NCBI GenBank assembly: GCA_964606975.1
Contig: CAZSGY010000006.1
Span: forward strand, 25,286-89,285
Origin: UBA8517 sp964606975
GTDB taxonomy: Bacteria; Patescibacteriota; Microgenomatia; UBA8517
DNA: 64,000 bases
Direction: 5' to 3'
Position 1 is the stretch's first letter; every line of letters begins with the position of its first letter. The notes under the pieces were generated by a model. It had not been told where the DNA came from, made no database searches, and worked only from the letters and a program-made list of their open reading frames with translations. The position numbers and the translations under genes are program-made. Positions 1-8,322 of the stretch are shown piece after piece.

Positions 1-3000
1 AAGAGAATCAGATACAAAGGGGTTATTTGTGATAAATGTGGAGTCGAAGTAACTGAGGCCAGAGTCAGGCGTGAGAGAATGGGTCATATTACTTTGGCCA
101 CGCCGGTTGCTCACGTTTGGTTCTTTAAAGGAGCGCCCAGCAAGATCTCTTTACTTTTAGGAGTGGCTCCGAGGGGAATCGAACAGGTAATTTACTTTGC
201 CAGATATTTAGTTACCGAAGTTGACGAAGAGAAAAGAAAAATTGCCCTGAAAAATATACAGGAAGCCAGAGAGGAAAGCTTGGCTGATATCGCTGAAAAC
301 TTCAAAGGCAGGCGCGATGCACTTAAGGTTGAAGAAAACGAAGCCAAAGATAAAATTAAAACAAAAATTAAAGACAAAGAACAGGCATCGTTGGCCATGG
401 CCGAAATTGAACTTAATTTGCGCAAGAAAGAAGCAGCGCTATCTGAAGAAGAGAAAAATACTGAGTCAAGGACCAACCAGCTTTTTGAAAACTTAACTGT
501 CATTATAAAGGGCTTAAAACCGTTAAGTATTTTGAGCGAGGAAGAATTTGATGAACTATACGAACATCAGGCTACGGACTTCTTTACAGCCAAAATGGGA
601 GCGGATGCCGTTTTGGAAGCCATTAACAAGATTAATCTTGAAGAGGTTTCAAAGGAACTTCGTGAAGAAATTAATTCTACAAAGGGTGGAAGTTCAAAAT
701 ATATAAAGATTGTCAAAAGACTTAAACTTGTTGACGGACTTAAGCGTGCAAAAGTTAATCCGTCTTGGATGATTATGAAAGTTTTGCCGGTTTTGCCTCC
801 GGACCTTCGTCCTATGGTCCAGCTTTCAGGAGGCCGTTTTGCCACATCCGATCTCAACGATCTGTACAGAAGAGTTATTAACAGAAACAACAGACTTAAG
901 CATCTCATCGGTTTGGGAGCGCCTGAAATAATTCTTAGAAATGAGAAGAGAATGCTTCAGGAGGCCGTTGATTCTTTGATTGATGCATCACAGAGAAAGG
1001 CTACCAGAAAATCCCGTGGCAGACAGCCATTAAGATCTCTTTCTGACATGCTTCGTGGAAAGCAGGGAAGATTCAGGCAAAACCTTTTGGGTAAACGTGT
1101 CGATTATTCGGGTAGAAGCGTTATTATCGTCGGGCCCGAACTTAAACTTACTCAATGCGGACTTCCCAAGGACATGGCCCTTGAAATGTTTAAACCCTTT
1201 GTCTTAAGAGAAATGATTGCCAGAGGAATTGCCCCTAACGTTAAAAGTGCCAAAAACATGCTTGAAAGACGCCCGCCGGAAGTGTTCGATATCTTGGAGG
1301 AAATTACCAAAGACCATCCGGTACTCTTAAACCGTGCTCCGACACTGCACAAACTGTCCATCCAATCATTTTACCCGGTACTTATTGAAGGAAGTGCCAT
1401 TAGGCTCCATCCGGCGGTTTGTAGCGGATTTAATGCCGATTTTGACGGAGATCAGATGGCTGTACACGTTCCTTTGAGCGAAAAAGCTGTTGAAGAAGCG
1501 AGAACATTAATGCTTCCTACCAACAACTTATTGAAGCCTTCAGACGGAGGTCCGGCAGCAACACCTTCCAGCAAGGAAATTGCTCTCGGAGCGTTTTACC
1601 TGACATCCGAAGATGCACGACTGGATGCGTATCCGACAATTTTTGCTGACAAAGAAGAAGCTATTTTTGCACAACAAACCGGAAAAGTTGATATCAGGCA
1701 AAAAATTAAGGTCAGAATTGGTAAAGAAATTGTTGAGACGACCATTGGCAGACTCCTTTTTAATGAAGTTTTACCGGAGAATTTTGACTACATAAATGAA
1801 TCAGTCACCTCTTCAGTAATCAAATCGTTATTTGTGAAGGCTTATGAGACTGTTTCGAGAGAAAGAGTTACCCAACTTGTTGACGATATCAAAGACCTGG
1901 GATTTTTCGGAGGCACAATTTCCGGTATCTCATTTGGTATTTTTGATGCTAAAGTTTACCCACAGAAGGCAAAAGTATTAGAAGAAGCTGACAAGAAAGT
2001 TTCCGAAATTGAAGAAAACTTTAACCAAGGCCTTATCACCGCTGAGGAAAAAAGACGCTTAACTCAGGAAGTTTGGATCGATGTTTCTGAGGATTTGGCA
2101 GATAAGACCTGGAATGAAATGGAACCGACAAATCCGATCCGCATTGTTATTGACGCCAAAGTTGGACGTGCATCAAGGGACCAGGTTAAGCAGTTGGCCG
2201 CTATTCGTGGTTTGGTCGTTGACCCTATGGGTAAAATTGTTGAACTGCCTATTAAGAGCAACTTTAGGGAAGGACTTTCGGTTTTTGAGTACGTTACATC
2301 ATCCCGTGGTTCCAGAAAAGGACTTACAGATACAGCCATCAAGACCGCCGATGCAGGTTATTTAACAAGACGCTTAGTAGACGTTGCCCATGATTTGATA
2401 GTCAGACTTCCGGATTGCGGTACCAAAGAATCCCAGGAGATCAGGAAGGATGTCAGATCCCAATCCTTCGCCGCCAGAATTTTCGGAAGATTTACAGCCA
2501 AAGACGTAATTGGTAAGGATGGTAAGACGGTTTTAGTTCCTGCAGGGGAGATAATTAGTCAGGAAATGGCCAAAAAGATTGACGAATCCGGAATAGAATC
2601 TGTTTTTGTTAGATCACCCCTTACTTGTCAGGCAAGACATGGTATTTGTGCTAAATGTTATGGTTGGGATTTGGGTACAAAAAACTTGGTCGAAATCGGA
2701 ATGCCTGTCGGAGTCGTTGCAGCTCAGTCAATCGGTGAGCCCGGAACCCAGCTTACACTTCGTACCAAACACTCTGCCGGCGTGGTCGGAGTCGACGTGA
2801 CCCAGGGTCTTCCCAGGGTTGAGGAGCTTGTTGAAGCACGTCTTCCCAAAGTAGTCTCGGCCCTTTCTGAAATTACCGGTAAAGCCAGAGTTTCTGAAAC
2901 TGACGAAGGTTGGAAAGTTGTCATTACTTCCAAAGGTACACCAAAAGAAGAAAAAGAATATATTATCCCCAAAACTTTGGAATTGGCAATTGAGGACGGA

Positions 3001-3507
3001 GAGTTAATCGATGCCGGCCGTGCTCTTGCCAAAGGTGCGCTTGATATCAAGGACATCCTTTCCATCAAAGGTTTGAGGGCAGCACAGGAGTACATAGTTG
3101 ATGAGATTCAAAAAGTTTACGAATCCCAGGGCATTCCTATAAACGACAAGCACGTTGAAGTTATTGTCAGAAAAATGAGCGATGAAGTGAGAATTGTCAC
3201 CACAGGAGACACACCTTTCCTTCCCGGCGAGTTGACATCGCGCGCGAACTTTAATGAAGAAAACGAAAAAGTATTGGCAGCCGGAGGCGAACCTGCAAGT
3301 GCACAACAAGTTGTACTGGGTATTACCAGGCGCGCGCTTTACACTGATAGCTGGCTTTCCGCGGCATCATTTGAACAGACCACGGATGTGCTTACAGAGG
3401 CCTCACTTTTGGGACGCGAAGATAGGCTTATAGGTCTAAAAGAAAATGTTATTATAGGTAGGCTTATCCCAGTATCTCCTGAGAGAGCGCAAATGACTCA
3501 AGTTTAA
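1..3507 (+). CDS. rpoC: DNA-directed RNA polymerase subunit beta' (5' truncated by window)
   Basis: This is the catalytic largest subunit of RNA polymerase. The reading frame is open from base 1, and the first visible residues already match the beta' zinc-binding domain, so roughly 75 N-terminal residues lie outside the window. The second Cys pair of that zinc site is visible (codons at 28 and 37). The catalytic Mg-binding motif NADFDGDQ is at 1432-1455. The second zinc site is complete, with Cys codons at 2416, 2626, 2647 and 2656. The trigger-loop/bridge-helix region (SIGEPGTQLTLRTKH) follows at about 2730. The C-terminal end is normal. An ATG at 79 is internal and not the start. One base separates the stop from rpsL, which suggests cotranscription; rpoB presumably lies just upstream. 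Confidence 0.98.
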   Translation, partial: KRIRYKGVICDKCGVEVTEARVRRERMGHITLATPVAHVWFFKGAPSKISLLLGVAPRGIEQVIYFARYLVTEVDEEKRKIALKNIQEAREESLADIAENFKGRRDALKVEENEAKDKIKTKIKDKEQASLAMAEIELNLRKKEAALSEEEKNTESRTNQLFENLTVIIKGLKPLSILSEEEFDELYEHQATDFFTAKMGADAVLEAINKINLEEVSKELREEINSTKGGSSKYIKIVKRLKLVDGLKRAKVNPSWMIMKVLPVLPPDLRPMVQLSGGRFATSDLNDLYRRVINRNNRLKHLIGLGAPEIILRNEKRMLQEAVDSLIDASQRKATRKSRGRQPLRSLSDMLRGKQGRFRQNLLGKRVDYSGRSVIIVGPELKLTQCGLPKDMALEMFKPFVLREMIARGIAPNVKSAKNMLERRPPEVFDILEEITKDHPVLLNRAPTLHKLSIQSFYPVLIEGSAIRLHPAVCSGFNADFDGDQMAVHVPLSEKAVEEARTLMLPTNNLLKPSDGGPAATPSSKEIALGAFYLTSEDARLDAYPTIFADKEEAIFAQQTGKVDIRQKIKVRIGKEIVETTIGRLLFNEVLPENFDYINESVTSSVIKSLFVKAYETVSRERVTQLVDDIKDLGFFGGTISGISFGIFDAKVYPQKAKVLEEADKKVSEIEENFNQGLITAEEKRRLTQEVWIDVSEDLADKTWNEMEPTNPIRIVIDAKVGRASRDQVKQLAAIRGLVVDPMGKIVELPIKSNFREGLSVFEYVTSSRGSRKGLTDTAIKTADAGYLTRRLVDVAHDLIVRLPDCGTKESQEIRKDVRSQSFAARIFGRFTAKDVIGKDGKTVLVPAGEIISQEMAKKIDESGIESVFVRSPLTCQARHGICAKCYGWDLGTKNLVEIGMPVGVVAAQSIGEPGTQLTLRTKHSAGVVGVDVTQGLPRVEELVEARLPKVVSALSEITGKARVSETDEGWKVVITSKGTPKEEKEYIIPKTLELAIEDGELIDAGRALAKGALDIKDILSIKGLRAAQEYIVDEIQKVYESQGIPINDKHVEVIVRKMSDEVRIVTTGDTPFLPGELTSRANFNEENEKVLAAGGEPASAQQVVLGITRRALYTDSWLSAASFEQTTDVLTEASLLGREDRLIGLKENVIIGRLIPVSPERAQMTQV

Positions 3508-3508
3508 T

Positions 3509-3928
3509 ATGCCAACAGTAAATCAATTAGTCAGAACCGGCAGAAAAAGAATTCTAAGAAAGACCAAAACCACGGCTTTAAAGAGGTGGTTTAATGCTAA
3601 AACCAGAAAGTTTTCTGATTCACACTCTTCTTTCAAACGAGGGGTTGTCTTGGCTGTGCGTACGATGACACCTAAAAAGCCTAACTCTGCTCTGAGAAAA
3701 GTTGCCAGGGTACGCCTTTCCAATAAACAGGAAGTTACTGCTTATATTCCCGGTGAAGGACATGAACTTGCCGAGCATTCAATTATTATGATCAGGGGAG
3801 GGCGTGTTAAAGATCTCCCGGGTGTCAAATATCATGTAGTTCGCGGAAGATATGATACAACCGGGGTAAGCGGGCGCCAAGGCGGAAGAAGTAAGTATGG
3901 TGCCAAGAAAGGAACACCTACAAAATAA
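3509..3928 (+). CDS. rpsL: 30S ribosomal protein S12
   Basis: S12 sits at the decoding centre of the small subunit. The protein has 139 residues, with the signature TPKKPNSALRKVARVRL and the loop GRVKDLPGVKYH near the end. The usual CPQRRGVC-like stretch just before the TPKKPNS motif is replaced by a Cys-free SSFKRGVVLAVRTM. The lysines of the two loops linked to streptomycin response in other bacteria (TPKK and RVKD) are present. The gene starts one base after the rpoC stop, so its ribosome-binding site must lie inside rpoC. It opens the str block rpsL-rpsG-fusA-tuf. Confidence 0.97.
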   Translation: MPTVNQLVRTGRKRILRKTKTTALKRWFNAKTRKFSDSHSSFKRGVVLAVRTMTPKKPNSALRKVARVRLSNKQEVTAYIPGEGHELAEHSIIMIRGGRVKDLPGVKYHVVRGRYDTTGVSGRQGGRSKYGAKKGTPTK

Positions 3929-3932
3929 CAAA

Positions 3933-4412
3933 ATGGCAAGAAGAGGAACCATCAGACCAAGAGAAATTCCAGCAGATCCACTTTATGGAAGCAAGCTGGT
4001 TACAAAACTAATAAATCGTAGCATGATTGACGGTAAAAAATCCGTTGCCAGGCACGAAATTTACGAGGCTTTTGAGATGATCAAAGAAAAAGCCGGCACC
4101 GACCCTTTGAAAGTCTTCAATCAGGCACTGGAAAACATTAAACCGACAATGGAAGTACGACCAAGGCGCATTGGAGGTGCGGCCTATCAAGTTCCCCAAC
4201 CGGTTCGTGGCATTAGACGTGAATCTTTAGCTATCAGATGGCTTATTACTGCAGCCAATGCCAGATCTAATTCAGAATTCCATACTTACAGCGCGAAATT
4301 AGCTGCTGAAATCATGGATGCGGCCAGCGGTGAGGGTGCAGCTGTGAAGAAAAGAACGGATATGGAGAGGGTGGCCGAGGCCAATAAAGCCTTTGCTCAC
4401 TTTAGATGGTAA
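3933..4412 (+). CDS. rpsG: 30S ribosomal protein S7
   Basis: S7 is the primary assembly protein of the 30S head and contacts the E site. I chose the ATG at 3933 (MARRGTIRPREIPADP), which gives 159 residues and matches the normal S7 start. An in-frame ATG at 3897 would add 12 residues from the end of rpsL and is not supported. Family motifs are visible: SKLVTKLINRSMIDGKKS, VRPRRIGGAAYQVP and a C-terminal ANKAFAHFRW. The start codon lies 4 bases after the rpsL stop, so the two genes are almost certainly cotranscribed. Confidence 0.97.
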   Translation: MARRGTIRPREIPADPLYGSKLVTKLINRSMIDGKKSVARHEIYEAFEMIKEKAGTDPLKVFNQALENIKPTMEVRPRRIGGAAYQVPQPVRGIRRESLAIRWLITAANARSNSEFHTYSAKLAAEIMDAASGEGAAVKKRTDMERVAEANKAFAHFRW

Positions 4413-4458
4413 ACCAGTTTACTTTTGGAAGTTGTGTCTTTTGCTAGTGCAGAGTTCC

Positions 4459-4494
4459 CCATTTAGAATTTAGCATTTAGCATTTAGAATTTAT
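4459..4494. repeat. Short AT-rich tandem repeat between rpsG and fusA
   Basis: Inside the 88-bp rpsG-fusA gap the unit CATTTAG recurs three times, twice followed by AATTTA (from 4460, 4474 and 4481). The tract ends 7 bases before the fusA ATG. Similar degenerate (A)TTTAGAATTTA text appears before rpsC and after the HU gene. There is no coding potential and no CRISPR-like spacing. Function is unknown. Confidence 0.6.
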
Positions 4495-4500
4495 TAATAT

Positions 4501-6669
4501 ATGGCAGAAGTAGCAAAGAAAAAGGCGGCAATAGTTATGACTGCGACTGAAGATCGCAATGTTTCCTATGAAAAAATTAGAAACATCGGGATTATTGCGC
4601 ACATCGATGCCGGAAAAACCACCACAACAGAAAGACTCCTCTTTGAAACAGGAAGAACTTACAAATTGGGGAATGTGGATGAGGGAACCACTGTAACCGA
4701 CTGGATGGCCCAGGAAAGAGAGCGCGGCATTACTATCGTTTCGGCAGCTATTACCGCTTTTTGGGATATCAAAGACAGTACTTCCGTTGAGGCCGGACAT
4801 TACAGAATTAATATCATTGATACTCCCGGCCACATCGATTTTACCGCTGAAGTTGAACGTTCCCTCAGAGTTTTAGACGGCGCTCTTATGGTTTTTGATG
4901 GTAGAACCGGAGTTGAAAGCCAATCCGAAACCGTTTGGAGACAAGCAGACAAATACAATGTTCCCAGGATTTGCGTTCTTAACAAATTAAATTTAATTGG
5001 AGCCGATTTTGAGTCTTCGATTAAGTCAATTAGGGAAAGACTCAGGGCCAATGCTTCACCGGTTATTGTTCCTATCGGTTTGGAACATGAACACAGGGGT
5101 GTAGTTGATCTTGTAAAAATGAAAGCATTTACCTATAAAGACGTAACTGACCACGCCTTGACTGAGGAAGAAATCCCGGCAGATATTCTCGAAACAGCCA
5201 AAAAATATAGAGCCGAGCTCATTGAAAAAGTTTCAGAGTTTGATGATGAAGCTTTAAATATGTATCTCGAGGGCAAAGAGCCCGATGAGGTAATTCTTAA
5301 AAGAGCAATCAGAAAAGGTGTCATAACAGGCAAATTCTTCCCGGTGTTCGGTGGAGATAATCGTACGGCAGAAAGTCAGCTTTTGCTGAATGGAGTTGTC
5401 GAGTATTTACCTTCCCCAATTGATCTGCCTCCCGTTCGCGGAACAAATCCCAAAACCGGCGGCGAAGAAGTCAGGGAAAGAAAAAATGAAGCTCCGATGA
5501 GTGCCTTGGCTTTTAAAGTCATGACAGACCCCCACGTCGGACGTTTGGTTTACATGAGAGTTTATTCCGGGTCTATCAAGGCCGGTCAGGAAGTTTACAA
5601 CGCTTCAAAACAGAAAAATGAAAGGATTGGTAAATTAGTTCTTCTTCACGCGGACCAAAGAGAACTTATAGAAGAAGCTTTTGCAGGAGAGATTGTCGCT
5701 GTTGTTGGAGTTAAAGAGACTTCAACCGGTGACACCATTTGCGACCCTGCTCATCCAGCGATTCTTGAATCCATTTCATTTCCGGAACCGGTTATCTCTT
5801 TGGCAATCGAACCTGCAACAAAAAGCGATCAGGAAAAAATGGGTATTGCTCTAAATAAGCTTTCCGATGAAGATCCGACATTTAGAATTAAAAGCAACGC
5901 AGAAACCGGACAAACAATTATTAGCGGAATGGGAGAGCTCCAGCTTGAAGTTTTGGTCGACCGTATGAAGAGAGAGTTTAACGTTATTGCCAATACCGGT
6001 GCGCCTCAAGTCGCTTACAAAGAAACAGTTAAAAAGATTGGTGAAGGGGAGGGTAAATACATCAGACAAACAGGAGGTCGTGGACAATACGGTCACTGTC
6101 TACTGCGTCTTGAGCCTTTGGGTAGAGGTGAGGGATTCGAGTTCAAAAGCGAAATCAAAGGTGGGGCAATTCCCCAAGAATATGTCCCGGCCATTGAAAA
6201 GGGTATCAAGGAGAAAATGGAAAATGGCGTCATGGCAGGCTTTCCGATGGTCGATATGCGGGCGGTTGTTTACGACGGAAGCTACCACGAAGTTGATTCT
6301 TCAGAAATGGCCTTTAAAATTGCCGGTTCAATGGCACTTGAAGACGCGTTCAAGCATTCCGAGCCCATACTTCTTGAGCCTATTATGAAAGTCGAAGTCT
6401 TTACTCCGGGTGAATATATGGGAGACGTAATTGGTGACCTTTCCAGCAAACGTGCCCAAGTTTCCGGAAGTGAAGAGAAAGCAGGCGAGACCGTTATTTA
6501 TGCACAAGCTCCGCTTTCCGAGCTTTCAGGATATGCAACCAAACTTAGATCTCTTACCCAAGGGAGAGCAAGAGCTTATGTAGAACCGTCACACTATGAC
6601 GAAGTTCCATCCCACATTGCAGCCCAGATAGTTGCGAAGAGCGGTAAGGTTGAAATGCCCAGAGGCTAA
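4501..6669 (+). CDS. fusA: Elongation factor G (G4 motif reads NKLN)
   Basis: EF-G is the GTPase that drives ribosomal translocation. At 722 residues it is slightly longer than usual because of about 20 extra N-terminal residues. G1 is AHIDAGKTT (residues 33-41), G2 lies in RERGITI (72-78) and G3 is DTPGH (106-110). The G4 motif, normally NKxD, reads NKLN (codons aac aaa tta aat at 4981-4992). The Asp that reads the guanine base is therefore Asn, although the following GADF is kept. Domains II to V are complete, including the domain IV loop GRGQYGHCLLRLEP. The gene follows rpsG after an 88-bp AT-rich gap. A single-base assembly error is possible at G4. Confidence 0.97.
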   Translation: MAEVAKKKAAIVMTATEDRNVSYEKIRNIGIIAHIDAGKTTTTERLLFETGRTYKLGNVDEGTTVTDWMAQERERGITIVSAAITAFWDIKDSTSVEAGHYRINIIDTPGHIDFTAEVERSLRVLDGALMVFDGRTGVESQSETVWRQADKYNVPRICVLNKLNLIGADFESSIKSIRERLRANASPVIVPIGLEHEHRGVVDLVKMKAFTYKDVTDHALTEEEIPADILETAKKYRAELIEKVSEFDDEALNMYLEGKEPDEVILKRAIRKGVITGKFFPVFGGDNRTAESQLLLNGVVEYLPSPIDLPPVRGTNPKTGGEEVRERKNEAPMSALAFKVMTDPHVGRLVYMRVYSGSIKAGQEVYNASKQKNERIGKLVLLHADQRELIEEAFAGEIVAVVGVKETSTGDTICDPAHPAILESISFPEPVISLAIEPATKSDQEKMGIALNKLSDEDPTFRIKSNAETGQTIISGMGELQLEVLVDRMKREFNVIANTGAPQVAYKETVKKIGEGEGKYIRQTGGRGQYGHCLLRLEPLGRGEGFEFKSEIKGGAIPQEYVPAIEKGIKEKMENGVMAGFPMVDMRAVVYDGSYHEVDSSEMAFKIAGSMALEDAFKHSEPILLEPIMKVEVFTPGEYMGDVIGDLSSKRAQVSGSEEKAGETVIYAQAPLSELSGYATKLRSLTQGRARAYVEPSHYDEVPSHIAAQIVAKSGKVEMPRG

Positions 6670-6677
6670 AAATACTA

Positions 6678-6707
6678 TTGACAGGCACGATTAGCCTCAG
6701 CTATAAT
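6678..6707 (+). promoter_or_regulatory. tuf promoter P1 (TTGACA-18-TATAAT)
   Basis: A consensus -35 box TTGACA (6678-6683) is followed by an 18-bp spacer and a consensus -10 box TATAAT (6702-6707). It starts 8 bases after the fusA stop. Transcription would begin near 6714 and leave a leader of about 57 nt before tuf. This is the best-matching sigma70-type promoter in the window. Confidence 0.8.
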
Positions 6708-6733
6708 TCAATCTCCGGCAAGGAAATTAACCC

Positions 6734-6762
6734 TTGTAAGTTAAAAAAGTCGGTAATATAAT
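6734..6762 (+). promoter_or_regulatory. tuf promoter P2 (TTGTAA-17-TATAAT), leaderless
   Basis: TTGTAA (6734-6739) and TATAAT (6757-6762) are separated by 17 bp. The -10 box ends 8 nt before the tuf ATG, so a transcript from here would have almost no 5' leader. Together with P1 it forms a tandem promoter pair for the most highly expressed translation factor. Confidence 0.6.
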
Positions 6763-6770
6763 ATATACCT

Positions 6771-7964
6771 ATGGCAGGTGAAGCAAAACAAAAATTTGAG
6801 AGAGCAAAACCACACGTAAATGTTGGAACAATTGGTCATGTTGACCATGGTAAAACAACTTTAACTTCAGCCATCACTATGGTTTTGGCCAAAAAAGGCC
6901 TTGCACAAGCCAAGAAATACGAAGATATTGACAGTGCTCCGGAAGAAAGAGAAAGAGGAGTTACAATCAATCTTTCCCACCAAGAATACGAAACAACTAA
7001 GAGGCACTATGCCCATATTGATGCCCCGGGTCATGCTGATTACATCAAAAACATGATCACCGGTGCAGCTCAAATGGATGGAGCAATTTTGGTTGTTTCA
7101 GCAGCCGACGGTCCAATGCCCCAGACCCGCGAGCATGTTATTTTAGCCAAACAGGTTAATGTTCCTGCAATTGTAGTTTTCCTTAACAAATGCGACATGG
7201 TTTCCGACCCCGAACTTATTGATTTGGTCGAGGCAGATGTAAGAGAACTTCTTAAAAAATACGGTTACCCGGGAGATGAAGTTCCGGTAATTAGAGGAAG
7301 CGCTTTGAAAGCTATTGAAGGCGACGCAGAAGCCGAGAAAAAGATTGAAGAATTAATGGAAGCTGTCGATACCTATATTCCTGATCCTGTCCGCGAAATC
7401 GACAAACCTTTCTTAATGGCTGTTGAAGATGTATTTACAATTCAAGGACGCGGAACTGTTGTTACAGGTAGGGTTGACAGAGGTATTATCAAAGTCAACG
7501 AAGAAATTGAGATAGTCGGACTTAAAGAGACTCAGAAATCGGTTGTTACAGGTCTTGAGATGTTTAGGAAGACCCTTGACGAAGCTCAAGCAGGCGACAA
7601 TGTCGGAGTATTGCTTCGCGGAATTGAGAAAAGCCAGGTTGAGCGCGGTCAGGTTTTAGCCAAGTCGGGTTCATTGACACCTCACACAGATTTTGAAGCT
7701 GAAGTTTATATCTTGAGCAAGGAAGAAGGCGGACGTCATACACCATTCTTTAGCGGTTACAAACCCCAGTTTTACATTAAGACTGCAGACATTACAGGAG
7801 AAGCCACACTTCCGGAAGGAATCGAGATGGTCATGCCCGGAGACAATGCCAAGATGACCGTTAAACTTATTCAGCCTGTGGCCATGGAAGAAGGATTCAG
7901 ATTTGCAATCAGAGAAGGTGGACACACCGTAGGTGACGGAGTCATAACCAAGATCCTTAAATAA
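6771..7964 (+). CDS. tuf: Elongation factor Tu
   Basis: EF-Tu delivers aminoacyl-tRNA to the ribosome as a GTP complex. Its 397 residues are full length. The GTPase motifs are GHVDHGKTT (G1), DAPGHADY (G3, where most bacteria have DCPGHADY) and NKCD (G4, intact, unlike EF-G in this window). The C-terminal beta-barrel domains are complete, including GGRHTPFFSGYKPQFY and the final REGGHTVGDGVITKI. Tandem promoters precede the gene, so it can be expressed independently of fusA. rpsJ follows after 35 bp. Confidence 0.98.
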   Translation: MAGEAKQKFERAKPHVNVGTIGHVDHGKTTLTSAITMVLAKKGLAQAKKYEDIDSAPEERERGVTINLSHQEYETTKRHYAHIDAPGHADYIKNMITGAAQMDGAILVVSAADGPMPQTREHVILAKQVNVPAIVVFLNKCDMVSDPELIDLVEADVRELLKKYGYPGDEVPVIRGSALKAIEGDAEAEKKIEELMEAVDTYIPDPVREIDKPFLMAVEDVFTIQGRGTVVTGRVDRGIIKVNEEIEIVGLKETQKSVVTGLEMFRKTLDEAQAGDNVGVLLRGIEKSQVERGQVLAKSGSLTPHTDFEAEVYILSKEEGGRHTPFFSGYKPQFYIKTADITGEATLPEGIEMVMPGDNAKMTVKLIQPVAMEEGFRFAIREGGHTVGDGVITKILK

Positions 7965-7999
7965 TTGCGCCAAGGCGGCGGAAGCACATTAACCTTAAG

Positions 8000-8308
8000 A
8001 TGGCAAGCTCAAGACTTAGAGTAAAACTCAAAAGTTACGATCATAGAGTAGTAGATGAGGCGGCAGCAAAAATAGTCGATACCGCTCTAGCTACTGGTGC
8101 AAAAATTGTAGGACCAATTCCACTCCCTACAAAAAGAAGCATGATGGCCGTCAAGGAATCTCCATTTACAGACAAAGACGCGCAGGAACATTATGAAGTT
8201 CTGGTGCATAAAAGACTTATCGATATTATTGATCCCAGTGCGCGCACAGTTGATTCCCTTGGGAATTTAGATCTTCCGGCGGGCGTAAGTATCGAGATCA
8301 AGATGTAA
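8000..8308 (+). CDS. rpsJ: 30S ribosomal protein S10
   Basis: S10 is a head protein of the 30S subunit (and NusE in antitermination). The 102 residues carry the family signature GPIPLPTKR and the C-terminal DLPAGVSIEIKM. In most bacteria S10 opens the S10 operon directly ahead of L3. Here it follows tuf and is parted from rplC by about 2.3 kb carrying three unrelated genes, so it probably belongs to the tuf transcript. Confidence 0.97.
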   Translation: MASSRLRVKLKSYDHRVVDEAAAKIVDTALATGAKIVGPIPLPTKRSMMAVKESPFTDKDAQEHYEVLVHKRLIDIIDPSARTVDSLGNLDLPAGVSIEIKM

Positions 8309-8322
8309 GCCTCTTGGCTTAA

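Noticed and set aside
2064..3309. Long minus-strand frames inside rpoC (92, 123 and 101 codons)
   Set aside because: They are antisense shadows of a strongly conserved gene and resemble no protein I know.
4459..4494. CATTTAG repeats as a CRISPR array
   Set aside because: The units are 7-14 bp with no spacers and no cas genes nearby.
6708..6770. Riboswitch in the tuf P1 leader
   Set aside because: Only a short CAAGG/CCTTG dyad is visible and no known aptamer pattern.
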